Notes under the pieces: model-generated
What the model was told of the DNA's origin: nothing
The model's database searches: none
What the model saw: the letters and a program-made list of their open reading frames with translations, nothing else
In this document: piece by piece, positions 44,761 through 53,356 of the stretch
How the letters are laid out: the number at the start of each line of letters is the position of its first letter
How positions within the stretch are numbered: the first letter of the stretch is position 1
Assembly (NCBI RefSeq): GCF_006965545.2
Contig: NZ_CP041372.2
Span: 3,224,001-3,288,000, forward strand
Direction of reading: 5' to 3'
Length of the DNA: 64,000 nt
Source: Paenalkalicoccus suaedae
GTDB taxonomy: Bacteria; Bacillota; Bacilli; Bacillales; Salisediminibacteriaceae
Made by a program: the position numbers and the translations under genes

Positions 44761-44955
44761 CTACGCGAGCCACCTTCGCACCCACGCATACAACTCCTGC
44801 ATCACCACAACCGCCACCACAAAGTACACGCCAAACAACAAGTTCCGCACGATCTCTGGATCCCCGCCGCTGTGATAGTCACCCTGCGCGTGCAACCCGA
44901 CGATCACCACAAATCCGACCAGCAATCCGATAACTCTCGCCCGCGTCACCTTCAT
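44761..44955 (-). CDS. small membrane protein
   Basis: A 64-residue protein with two predicted helices (about 7-21 and 39-56) separated by a polar loop HAQGDYHSGGDPE. GGAGGGG precedes the ATG. Family unknown to me; the layout resembles many short Bacillaceae inner-membrane proteins. Confidence 0.65.
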   Translation of the reverse strand: MKVTRARVIGLLVGFVVIVGLHAQGDYHSGGDPEIVRNLLFGVYFVVAVVVMQELYAWVRRWLA

Positions 44956-45118
44956 AAAATCCCCTCCAATTTACCAGTTAACCCATCATATCACATGACA
45001 GAAAATCCAGCAGACCCTCCCCACCTCGCCGACCGGATCTTCATAACCGGCACTTCATTCACTAACTCTCTATATGAAGTAACACCCCTCAACCTAGTAA
45101 GAAAAACGGAGCGAACAA

Positions 45119-45390
45119 AAAGCCAGCCACCACCTCGCGAAGCTCCGTAAGTTCGTGATAACTGAACCTAGTTTTGTGATAACTGAACCGCATTTTGTGA
45201 TAACTACTCCTGATTTCCGGATAACTCAACCTAATTTTGTGATAACTGACTTCGATTCTGTGATAACTCTTCTACATTTCGTGATAACCGAACCCGATTC
45301 TGTGATAACTGTACTCCAATTCCGGATAAGCGCACCCGATTCATTGATAACCACACCACATTTCCAGATATCGTATTTCACCAAGCTTGA
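45119..45390. repeat. composite unit B: leader plus 21-bp GTGATAAC/CGGATAAC array
   Basis: The leader AGCCAGCCACCACCTCGCGA (from 45121) and AGCTCCG are followed by about ten units at 21-bp spacing; the core is mostly GTGATAACTG but switches to CGGATAA or TTGATAA in some units without loss of phase. It ends CACCACATTTCC-GATA-TCGTATTTCACC, as unit C does. Confidence 0.85.
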
Positions 45391-45422
45391 TTTTTGGAGG
45401 AAACCTTACCCTCATTTAAAAA

Positions 45423-45657
45423 CGAGGCAACGAACTCTCGCCTCGTGCTCCTTAACAATAAAGAGGAAGGGTTCATATCCCTTATCAACATCGTAACCGC
45501 AGGTGCCCCGCAGTGACGTTTGCGTACTACTAGTGGTAGCCCTTACGCGCAGCGAAAATCCTTTCGAACGGCCATTGGTTTGGCCGTTCGAAATAGTTGA
45601 GCTAGCAACCACCTGTAGTTGCAAACGACACGTAGGGGCACCGGAGGTGACCTCTCT
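45423..45657 (-). ncRNA. structured RNA-like element, copy B
   Basis: Outer helix GGTGCCCC (45502-45509) / GGGGCACC (45635-45642); next GTG-CGTTTGC / GCAAACG-CAC; then GCGTA / TACGC with inner CTAC / GTAG; then a 13-bp hairpin TTTCGAACGGCCA / TGGCCGTTCGAAA. Copy A differs in most of these arms but keeps pairing at several. On the minus strand the final hairpin is followed by TTTTT and a TATAAT box (45675-45680) lies just upstream, so a roughly 235-nt minus-strand transcript is plausible. Confidence 0.65.
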
Positions 45658-45792
45658 CGATTTTCTCATGCACTATTATATAAAGGAAAATTTTCTTACG
45701 ATAACCGAATAAACCGCAAAAACAAGAAAAATTTCCACCATATCGCTTGATCTTTGCCTGCCTCCCCTTTACACTTAACGTAATTAGTGCTG

Positions 45793-45810
45793 ACTTGGGC
45801 ATGACCAAGT
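45793..45810. promoter_or_regulatory. palindrome before the SDR gene
   Basis: ACTTGG-GCATGA-CCAAGT, an inverted repeat directly before the ribosome binding site AGAAAGGAGG. It could be an operator for the cluster's RpiR regulator or a small leader hairpin. Confidence 0.4.
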
Positions 45811-45830
45811 AGAAAGGAGGGCTTTACTAG

Positions 45831-46622
45831 ATGGATCAACCGGCACACAAAATAACGGACTTCAGTATGGATTTCTTCAATCTGAAGGGAAAGACAGCGA
45901 TCGTCACAGGTGGCAACTCCGGCATTGGACAAGGCTTCACGCTCGCACTTGCAAAGGCTGGAGCTGACATTTTTATTGTCAGCATGGAGGATGATCCTCT
46001 GACAAAGGAGCTTGTTGAAGCGGAAGGTGTTCGCTATCACCTCAAAATTGCCGACATTACAAAGGATGGAGCCTGCCGTGAGATCGTAGAGGAATGCATC
46101 GACACGTATGGCAAAGTGGATATCCTCATGAACAATGCTGGCATCAGTATCAACGAACCAGATGTCACGAAGTTCTCTCGATTACAGTGGGACAAAATGG
46201 TGTCCGTTAACTTAACCGCGCCATTTGAGCTCTCGCATGAGGTTGCAAAGTATATGATTCCTCAGCGGAGCGGCAAAATTATTAACACGTGCTCCCTATT
46301 TTCTTACCTCGGAGGTAAATGGTCTCCGGCATATGCGGCGACAAAGCACGGCCTAGCAGGCTTTACGAAGGCCTATTGCGACGAGCTCGCGGGGTACAAC
46401 ATTCAAGTAAACGGGATCGCGCCTGGCTATTTTGCGACCGATGTTACCGCTGCAACGCGCGCGAATCTCGAGAGCAATCAACGCGTGTTAGACCATATCC
46501 CAGCCAATCGTTGGGGAAATATTTTAGATTTGATGGGAGCTGTTGTGTATTTAGCAAGCGACGCATCTAATTACGTCAACGGTACGCTCTTAAACATAGA
46601 CGGCGGGTATTTAGTCCGCTAG
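45831..46622 (+). CDS. SDR family oxidoreductase (YgcW-like)
   Basis: A 263-residue classical SDR. GGNSGIGQG cofactor motif (about residues 25-33), NNAG (about 102-105), catalytic Ser in INTCSLFSY, YAATK (Tyr-x3-Lys) and the PGYFATD motif are all present. Would interconvert a sugar or polyol hydroxyl and a ketone using NAD(P). AAAGGAGG precedes the ATG. First gene of an SDR-FAD oxidase-FGGY kinase cluster that matches the E. coli ygcW-ygcU-ygcE set; substrate unknown. Confidence 0.88.
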   Translation: MDQPAHKITDFSMDFFNLKGKTAIVTGGNSGIGQGFTLALAKAGADIFIVSMEDDPLTKELVEAEGVRYHLKIADITKDGACREIVEECIDTYGKVDILMNNAGISINEPDVTKFSRLQWDKMVSVNLTAPFELSHEVAKYMIPQRSGKIINTCSLFSYLGGKWSPAYAATKHGLAGFTKAYCDELAGYNIQVNGIAPGYFATDVTAATRANLESNQRVLDHIPANRWGNILDLMGAVVYLASDASNYVNGTLLNIDGGYLVR

Positions 46623-46710
46623 CGAGAAACGCAAGCTACAAACGTGCAAGGAACAAACGTGCAAGCAAGCACTACCATCAAGCACCACCAAACCAAAAGG
46701 AGACGATAAA

Positions 46711-48189
46711 ATGAGTACACAGATGATTAACGACCTTATTAGCATGCTATCAGAAGATCAAGTTGAGACAAACGACGAGGCGCTTTACGACGCGTCGGCG
46801 GACCGCTACAAAAAATATGCGAAAGCAATGAACAAACTCGATGTGCCAGCACCGATTGCGATTGTGTATCCCCTATCAAAAGAGGATATCTCCGCTATTC
46901 TAAAATACTGTAACGAAAACAACATCAACGTGATCCCACGTAGCGGGAAGACAGGTACAGAAGGTGGACTTGAGAACTGGAAGGAAACAAGTCTTGTTGT
47001 AGACGGCTCACGCATGAACAACATTATCAAGATTGATTCCTACAACATGCAGGCTACTGTTCAAACAGGCGTTAAGCTACAAACGTTAGAGGACGAGCTT
47101 CGTAAGATTGGCTATACAACAGGACACTCTCCTCAGTCGAAGCCAGTAGCACAGTTCGGTGGACTAGTTGCGACGCGTAGTATCGGTCAGTTCTCGACAT
47201 TATACGGCGCTATCGAAGACATGGTTGTTGGTCTTGAAGCTGTCTTCCCAGACGGGCATATTTCTAAAATCAAAAATGTCCCACGTCGTTCTGGTGGACC
47301 GGACATTCGCCACATCGTTATCGGCAACGAGGGCGCGCTTTGCTACGTATCCGAAGTGACCGTGAAGATCTTTAAGTTTTCTCCTGAAAACACGACGTTC
47401 CATGGCTATCTACTTGACGATGTAGAAACTGGTATTAAAATCCTACGCGAAGTCATGGTAAATGGCTACCGCCCGTCCGTTGCTCGCGTTTATTCCGAAG
47501 AGGATGCGCGCCAGCACTTCGAGCACTTTTATAAGGAAAAATGCGTGCTGATCTTTACAAGCGAAGGGCCGAAGGGCATCGTCGAAGCGACGAATCACGG
47601 GATTGAAGAGGCCGTTAAAAAGTTTGAGAGTGGCATCGTGGAGAAGGTTAATCCGAGCGAGATCGAGACATGGTTCAACAACCTTAACTGGGACCAGAGC
47701 CGCATCGACCGCGAGATTCAGGACATGCTCGATAAAAAGACGCACGATGGCTTCACGACCGAGATCTCTGCTGATTGGGAAAATGTGGTGCACATCTACA
47801 ACAACGTTATCAACCGTATTCGCAACGAATTTGACCGTGCGGACGATTTAACGATGCTAGGTGGACACTCTTCTCACAGCTATTTAAACGGAACGAACAT
47901 GTACTTCGTGTACAACTACGAGATTAACTGTGAGCCTGAAGAAGAATTGATGACGTACCACCACCCAATTCATGAAATCATCATTGAAGAAACGATTAAA
48001 ATGGGCGGTTCTATGTGTCACCACCACGGAATTGGAAAGTACCGTTCTGAGTGGACGAAGGATGAACACGGCTCTGCTTACTACATGCTAGAGAAGCTCA
48101 AAGAAGCATTTGATCCTAACGGGATTATGAACCACGGCACGATTTTCCCGCAGCCGAATGAAATCAAGAAGTATATTCGCAACAAGTAG
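46711..48189 (+). CDS. FAD-linked oxidoreductase (YgcU-like)
   Basis: A 492-residue PCMH-type FAD enzyme. The FAD domain (about 45-225) includes VIPRSGKTGTEGG and TGHSPQSKPVAQFGGLVATRS; the C-terminal FAD-oxidase domain contains HHHGIGKYRSEW and ends FDPNGIMNHGTIFP. Large stretches agree with E. coli YgcU as I remember it. Oxidises a hydroxy-acid, alditol or alkyl-glycerone-like substrate; the real one is unknown. 88 bp after the SDR gene, same strand. Confidence 0.88.
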   Translation: MSTQMINDLISMLSEDQVETNDEALYDASADRYKKYAKAMNKLDVPAPIAIVYPLSKEDISAILKYCNENNINVIPRSGKTGTEGGLENWKETSLVVDGSRMNNIIKIDSYNMQATVQTGVKLQTLEDELRKIGYTTGHSPQSKPVAQFGGLVATRSIGQFSTLYGAIEDMVVGLEAVFPDGHISKIKNVPRRSGGPDIRHIVIGNEGALCYVSEVTVKIFKFSPENTTFHGYLLDDVETGIKILREVMVNGYRPSVARVYSEEDARQHFEHFYKEKCVLIFTSEGPKGIVEATNHGIEEAVKKFESGIVEKVNPSEIETWFNNLNWDQSRIDREIQDMLDKKTHDGFTTEISADWENVVHIYNNVINRIRNEFDRADDLTMLGGHSSHSYLNGTNMYFVYNYEINCEPEEELMTYHHPIHEIIIEETIKMGGSMCHHHGIGKYRSEWTKDEHGSAYYMLEKLKEAFDPNGIMNHGTIFPQPNEIKKYIRNK

Positions 48190-48201
48190 GAGAGGACGCT
48201 T

Positions 48202-49632
48202 ATGACGACTCGATATGTAATGGGGATTGATAACGGTTCACAGAGCACAAAGGTCGCCATCTACGACCTCGACGGACAGGAAGTCGCCTTTGGATCCGCC
48301 ACGCTTAGAGAGACGCTCACGCCAAAACCTGGCGTGGTCGTCCATCCTGAAGAGGATCTATGGGATAGCGTGAAGGCTGGAATGGATGACTGCCTCTCAA
48401 ACTTTAACGGAGACAAAAAGGCGATTGAAGCGATCGGTCTATGCACGATCCGTTGCTGTCGCGTACTCTTGCAGGAGGACGGAGAGCTCGCCTCCCCGGT
48501 CCAAAGCTGGATGGATGAGCGGCTCTCGAAGCCGTACGAGCATACGGACGATAGCGTTCAGTATGTCACGACCACGTCCGGCTACCTCGGTCTGCGCATG
48601 ACGGGCGAGCACCGAGATACCGCGGCTAACTGCGAAGTTTACTGGCCATTAGACTGGGAGACGCTCGATTGGTCGACGGATGAGCAGGTTATGAAAGACA
48701 ACGGTCTGTCGCGCGACATGCTGTTTGACTTAGTGAAGCCCGGAGAGGCGCTCGGCACGTTACGCGCTGAGCTCGCGGAGGAATTCGGCCTGGGTAAGAT
48801 CCCCGTCGTGGCAACGGCAAACGATAAAGCCGTCGAAGCACTCGGCGCTGGGATTCAGAATCCACAGTCGATTATGATTTCGCTCGGCACGTTTATCTCA
48901 GCGATGTCGTCTCACGATCATTACTTTGAAGACGCCAAAACGTTCTTCCCAACGCTCGCGTCCGTTCCACATAAATTCGTTTACGAATCGACTGGAATCA
49001 GACGTGGTCTTTGGACCGTTAGCTGGTTTAAGCGGTTGATTGGTGAGGAAATTACGAAGGAAGCGGAGCAAGAAGGCGTCTCTGTCGAGGATATATTGAA
49101 CCTTCGCGCAGCGGACATCGCTCCTGGTAGCGATGGATTAATTACGATGCTCGATTGGCTCGCATCACCCGACACGCCTTACAGGAAGGGCGTTATGATC
49201 GGCTTCGACCAGCGCCATACGCGCTATCACATGTATCGCTCGATTTTAGAAGCTATTGCTTATGAAATGAAAAACAATATTGATGCGATGGCGGACGAAG
49301 TTGGTTTAGATCTGCGAGAAGTCGTCGTCATCGGTGGCGGTTCGAAGAGTAACGTGATGATGCAAATCTTATCAGACGTTTTTGGACTTCCCGTCCACCG
49401 CCGCAAGGGTAGTAGCGTCGCATGCCTTGGCGCCGCCATTTGTGCCACGACCTATCTAGGCGTTTACGAGGACTTCGATGCCGCGACGAGTTCTCTCGTG
49501 CAGAACGACTCTACCTTCGAGACAGATGCCCGGAATCACGCGTTTTACACAAACGTCAACGATTCCGTCGTCAAACACGTGAGACAGCATACCGACAGCA
49601 TTTTAAAGCGCATGCACCCTATTTTTTCTTAA
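48202..49632 (+). CDS. FGGY-family carbohydrate kinase (YgcE-like)
   Basis: A 476-residue sugar kinase. The first domain opens YVMGIDNGSQSTKVAIYDLDG (phosphate-binding DNGSQSTK); the second has SLGTFISAMS and the C-terminal adenosine motif VVVIGGGSKSNVMMQILSDV. Length and pattern fit xylulokinase-like FGGY proteins. 12 bp after the FAD oxidase, so cotranscribed; it would phosphorylate the ketose product. Terminator follows. Confidence 0.9.
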   Translation: MTTRYVMGIDNGSQSTKVAIYDLDGQEVAFGSATLRETLTPKPGVVVHPEEDLWDSVKAGMDDCLSNFNGDKKAIEAIGLCTIRCCRVLLQEDGELASPVQSWMDERLSKPYEHTDDSVQYVTTTSGYLGLRMTGEHRDTAANCEVYWPLDWETLDWSTDEQVMKDNGLSRDMLFDLVKPGEALGTLRAELAEEFGLGKIPVVATANDKAVEALGAGIQNPQSIMISLGTFISAMSSHDHYFEDAKTFFPTLASVPHKFVYESTGIRRGLWTVSWFKRLIGEEITKEAEQEGVSVEDILNLRAADIAPGSDGLITMLDWLASPDTPYRKGVMIGFDQRHTRYHMYRSILEAIAYEMKNNIDAMADEVGLDLREVVVIGGGSKSNVMMQILSDVFGLPVHRRKGSSVACLGAAICATTYLGVYEDFDAATSSLVQNDSTFETDARNHAFYTNVNDSVVKHVRQHTDSILKRMHPIFS

Positions 49633-49651
49633 GAAACATCGAGAACGGGCA

Positions 49652-49684
49652 GAATAAGGCTACCCTTTGTAGCCTTATTTTTGT
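49652..49684 (+). terminator. intrinsic terminator
   Basis: AATAAGGCTAC and GTAGCCTTATT with CCTTT loop, followed by TTTG, after the FGGY kinase gene. Confidence 0.85.
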
Positions 49685-49744
49685 ATAGTTAATCATTAGA
49701 GAGAACGATGCATTCGCTCCATCACAGAAAGGACGGATTGCGCT

Positions 49745-50470
49745 GTGATTAAAATTGTAACAGACAAATTAACAACCCTCGAAGTAGACGTGCACGAGAA
49801 GCTCTCCGAGCTGGTCAAAACGGATCAACGCATGAAAATCGTCGATGCCGCTGACCACTGCGGAGTGTCGCCATCCAAGGTGTCAAAGCTTGTACGAAAG
49901 CTCGGGTTTGAAAACTTTAAACAATACAAGACGTACTATAGTGGCGAGAACGTCACGCAACAGCCAGTAAAGCACTCATCCGAAATCGAACGCCTCACCC
50001 AGTTTTTAGCTGATTTCGATCATGCACTTGTGGAGGACTTCGTTTCGACGTTTGATCAGTATCAAAAAATCATTTTATTCGGTCTCGGCCCATCCTTCAT
50101 ATGCGCCGAATATTTTGCCTACAAGCTCGCTACCGTATCACAGAAAAATATCACGGTCGCACAAAGCGAGGGCTTCGCCGAACGTATTGCAGATGATCAG
50201 ACGCTCTTAGTCGTCTTCTCTGTCACCGGCCAGTTCTCCTCGTTCGAGCGACTATTTGCGAACGTCAAACAGCAAGGCACGAGCATCATGCTCTTACTCG
50301 AAGAATACGTCAACATCGAAGACACCAATCCCGACTACGTCTTCCACCTATCCAAGTACCACCAAGCATCCGACCTAAAGCCATACGAAAAAACACGCAC
50401 CAGTTTCTTCATCTTCATCGAAGAAGTCGTAAGCCTCCTGATTCGCAGGCAGCGCGGGGAGATAGGCTAG
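49745..50470 (+). CDS. RpiR family transcriptional regulator
   Basis: A 241-residue regulator: N-terminal HTH (about 25-75, IVDAADHCGVSPSKVSKLVR and LGFENFKQYK) and C-terminal SIS domain (about 105-225, IILFGLGPSFICAEYFAYKL and VVFSVTGQFSSFE). Somewhat shorter than usual (about 280). GTG start with AAAGGA upstream. Placed after the sugar-kinase cluster, it probably regulates it in response to a phosphosugar. Confidence 0.88.
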   Translation: MIKIVTDKLTTLEVDVHEKLSELVKTDQRMKIVDAADHCGVSPSKVSKLVRKLGFENFKQYKTYYSGENVTQQPVKHSSEIERLTQFLADFDHALVEDFVSTFDQYQKIILFGLGPSFICAEYFAYKLATVSQKNITVAQSEGFAERIADDQTLLVVFSVTGQFSSFERLFANVKQQGTSIMLLLEEYVNIEDTNPDYVFHLSKYHQASDLKPYEKTRTSFFIFIEEVVSLLIRRQRGEIG

Positions 50471-50502
50471 ACAGGTTCTTTTTTGGGAGGAAAATAAAGT
50501 AA

Positions 50503-50540
50503 CGGTGACACCCTAGCTTAAGAGGCTTAGGGTGTTGTTT
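50503..50540 (+). terminator. intrinsic terminator
   Basis: ACACCCTA-GC and GC-TTAGGGTGT form a stem followed by TGTTTTGTTTTTT after the rpiR-type gene. Confidence 0.75.
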
Positions 50541-50699
50541 TGTTTTTTGGGGGATTGAGTTGGAGCGATTTCGAGAGTAACCGTAACGCTCTACCCTTAC
50601 GCTCGAGCGAGAGATCCTAGTTGAATCTGAAGAGCCAGCCACCGCCACGTCGGCAGGAGCTGTATGTAGGTAACTGAGTGGAGGATTTGATTAAATTCG

Positions 50700-51058
50700 G
50701 GTGTGGTTTTTGGATAATGATGCCTCGTTTTCGGATAATGATACTATGTTCTCGGATAATCGAGGCTCCTTTCCGGATAATGATGCCCCGTTTCCGGATA
50801 ATGTCGCCCCGTTTCCGGATAATGTCGCCCCGTTTCCGGATAATCAAAGCTTCTTTCCGGATAATGATGCCGTGTTTTCGGATAATTGAAGCTCCTTTTC
50901 GGATAATGATGCTGTGTTTTCGGATAATCGAAGCTCCTTTTCGGATAATTATGCTTCGTTTTCGGATAATCGAAGCTCTTTTCTGGATAATGTCACCTCG
51001 TTTTCGGATAATCGAAGCTCCTTTCCGAATAATAATGCCTCCGTTTTAGATAATCGCA
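50700..51058. repeat. 21-bp array, CGGATAAT family (part 1)
   Basis: About seventeen units TTTTCGGATAATGATGCC or TTTCCGGATAATCGNAGCTC at 21-bp spacing. A leader-like GAGCCAGCCACCGCCACGTC lies at 50632. Open frames of seven-residue FPDNxAP repeats on both strands follow from the period and are not taken as genes. Confidence 0.9.
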
Positions 51059-51078
51059 CCCTCCACCTAATAAATTCA

Positions 51079-51119
51079 ATACCCTACAAGCATATGAATA
51101 AGAGCCACCTATCAAACCA
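51079..51119. repeat. conserved palindromic module (copy 2)
   Basis: TACAAGCATATGAATAAGAG-CCACCTATCAAA corresponds to the modules at 23011 and 57806; the palindrome is imperfect here. It separates the two halves of the array. Confidence 0.65.
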
Positions 51120-51152
51120 ACTACAAAGTTATAGTGTCTTTTAATTTATAGT

Positions 51153-51358
51153 TGTTTTGGATAATCAGTGCTCTTTTTCGGATAATGATGCTATGTTTTC
51201 GGATAATCGAGGCTCCTTTCCGGATAATGATGCCGTGTTTTCGGATAATCAGTGCTCCTTTCCGGATAATGATGCCCCGTTTCCGGATAATCGCATTACC
51301 TTTCCGGATAATGTCGCCCCGTTTCCGGATAATCAAAGCTCCTTCCCGGATAACCACA
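51153..51358. repeat. 21-bp array, CGGATAAT family (part 2)
   Basis: About ten further CGGATAAT units at 21-bp spacing between the module and the gene terminator at 51379. Confidence 0.9.
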
Positions 51359-51378
51359 CCACCACCCAACCAAAAAAC

Positions 51379-51411
51379 CCCCGCCCAGCACCAAGCTGAA
51401 CGGGGGTCTCC
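51379..51411 (-). terminator. hairpin terminator of the membrane protein gene
   Basis: CCCCCG...CGGGGG arms around CCCAGCACCAAGCTGAA, close to the 3' end of the minus-strand gene starting at 52972. Confidence 0.65.
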
Positions 51412-51442
51412 AAAAAAACGCATTATCCTATATCACCCTAAC

Positions 51443-52972
51443 CTACAACACTAACGCCACGAGCGCTCCGACTAGTCCGATCGCCGCCAGCACGTATACT
51501 GGTTTGACTGGCATCTCGCCGTCTCGCTCCATCGCTTTACCAAACATGTAGAACACGATTGGGTGCACGAGGAATGGCATCGAGAAGATGAACGGGATCA
51601 GTAATGACGCCTCTGTTCCAAACATTCCCTCCTGAATTGCTGCAAATAATCCGAAGTGGGAGATCGCCGACGCCTGTGCCATCGCCGAGTAATCCATCGC
51701 AAGCGAGCTCAAACTCAACAACGACAGTCCACCAAATACCGCAACAATCTGCCAACCGAAGGAGAACTGCATCAGTGCCGTTACTTCCTTACGATCTTCA
51801 TTATTCGCCTTGCGCAGATTCTTCAGCGCAAGCGCCGTCAGCCCGATTCCGATCGCAACCAGAATCATCGCAGGCCCGATCCATAGCGCGCCTCTCTCAG
51901 CACTTACCGCTAGGATAGAAAATACGAAAATGTGGCCAAAAAACGGGATATTAATCATAATTGGGGCACGACTCGCCGCCGTTTTCCCAAAATCACCAGC
52001 CGTGCACGCTCCAGTCAAGCCGGAGTGAGACAACGCGCCGGCCATACCAGGCGCTAGGTTACGCGCATTCGCCGTCTTCGCGAAGAACATAATCAGCGCG
52101 ATACCACCGAACATCCACAGAAGCTGTCCAAAGAATCCGTACACAAGCACCGCGTTAACGCCCGGAATCGCGAACGCCTCGCTAATACGAGAGCCCCCGA
52201 CCAAGAAGTTCGCCGCAAGCACCACGGGAATCCCCGCAAATAACAGCGCGCGTAGCGTCGGACCAGCCACGTAGTTGTACGCAAGCGCACCGAACGCCGC
52301 CGAGATCATCATCGCAAAGAAAATCTGCGGCAGTGCAATCACCGATTCAACCGCTCCAGAAATATGGAACGATCCGAATAACACCACCACAATCCCGATA
52401 ATCTCGATGATCCCTTTATTCACATACCCCTTCTTATTCACAAAACGAGCCTTATTATTCAATAAGAACGTCGCCAAGAATAAGCCAACCACCGCTAAAA
52501 ACGGATAGAAGGATTGGAACTCATTGCCCGTCCCTAAAATCGCGCGCATCAGCGTCTGAATTCCGAGCAATAGTAAGAACGCTCGTAAGATAAAGAAGAA
52601 CTGCGTTCGTGTCGTACCAGCCACCGGCTTTTCGCCCGAATAATCGACGATATCGTCCGCTTCCTCCTCCAATGACTTTTTGGAGAGGATCTTACGCAGC
52701 TCCTGTCCCCCAACGAAGAACGAGACAACAAGCGCAATAATCGTCGTCCCCGCCATCAAATCGATGAATGGCAAATTCGCCAGCCCAGGCGTCGAGATGC
52801 CTGTAAACTCAAGTAAAAATCCAGAGCCAAGCCCCAAGATCACGACAATGAGTATGGGCGAAAATCGAGACCCAGCCACCACTAAACGTGAAATCAACAC
52901 AATCGGCACTAAAAATAACAGAATAGCAAAAAATTGACCAACAACATCTAAACCAGTAATCGCATCAGACAT
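51443..52972 (-). CDS. large polytopic membrane protein, putative transporter
   Basis: A 509-residue protein with about fourteen predicted helices, spread over the whole length, with one cytoplasmic-looking charged loop (RKILSKKSLEEEADDIVD). The stretch ALSHSGLTGACTAGDFGKTA, rich in small and polar residues between helices, may form a substrate site. I do not recognise the family. AAAGGGAG lies before the ATG at 52972. It is convergent to the YgcW/U/E-like cluster, which lacks its own importer, so it is a candidate carrier for that pathway. Confidence 0.7.
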   Translation of the reverse strand: MSDAITGLDVVGQFFAILLFLVPIVLISRLVVAGSRFSPILIVVILGLGSGFLLEFTGISTPGLANLPFIDLMAGTTIIALVVSFFVGGQELRKILSKKSLEEEADDIVDYSGEKPVAGTTRTQFFFILRAFLLLLGIQTLMRAILGTGNEFQSFYPFLAVVGLFLATFLLNNKARFVNKKGYVNKGIIEIIGIVVVLFGSFHISGAVESVIALPQIFFAMMISAAFGALAYNYVAGPTLRALLFAGIPVVLAANFLVGGSRISEAFAIPGVNAVLVYGFFGQLLWMFGGIALIMFFAKTANARNLAPGMAGALSHSGLTGACTAGDFGKTAASRAPIMINIPFFGHIFVFSILAVSAERGALWIGPAMILVAIGIGLTALALKNLRKANNEDRKEVTALMQFSFGWQIVAVFGGLSLLSLSSLAMDYSAMAQASAISHFGLFAAIQEGMFGTEASLLIPFIFSMPFLVHPIVFYMFGKAMERDGEMPVKPVYVLAAIGLVGALVALVL

Positions 52973-53104
52973 GTATTCAGAAACTCCCTTTCTCATTTAA
53001 CACTCAACTATTAACTATATAATAAAAGAAGTTTCGACACAATTCATCACCTGTGCCTCACACAAAAAAGATGTGGCGAAATCGGTAAAACCACCCTATT
53101 CTTG

Positions 53105-53180
53105 AGTTATGTTCCGCATCCTGCATTTATGTTCCTAATTCTGAATTTATGTTCCGCATTTCAAAGTTATGGACTTCGTG
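53105..53180. repeat. 20-bp array, TTATGTTC family (copy 2)
   Basis: Three TTATGTTCC units then TTATGGACTTC at exact 20-bp spacing, the same design as 32458-32540. The gap 52973-53356 otherwise holds promoter-like AT-rich DNA. Confidence 0.75.
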
Positions 53181-53309
53181 CCAAAACCTTACTAAGTTAT
53201 GTACAGCCTCCTACTTTTAAATGCCCGCTCTGTACATAGAAAATTCCTGTAGCATGTATATAATATTCCTACTTCATAAACACCATTCTCATAAATGAGC
53301 AATTAGACC

Positions 53310-53349
53310 TGGTTAACTATAACTAAAAAAGCTACAATATAGTTAACCA
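53310..53349. promoter_or_regulatory. inverted repeat before the NERD gene
   Basis: TGGTTAACTAT and ATAGTTAACCA form perfect 11-bp arms around AACTAAAAAAGCTACAAT, ending 7 bp before the start codon. This could be an operator covering the promoter or a leader hairpin. Confidence 0.55.
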
Positions 53350-53356
53350 TACATAG

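Noticed and set aside
45412-45669. 85-residue minus-strand open frame across structured element B
   Set aside because: Copy A does not keep the frame and differences preserve pairing, not codons.
50701-51399. Heptapeptide-repeat proteins (FPDNxAP and RIMxPRF types)
   Set aside because: Open on several frames and both strands because the unit is 21 bp; no start signals, and related arrays elsewhere have broken frames.
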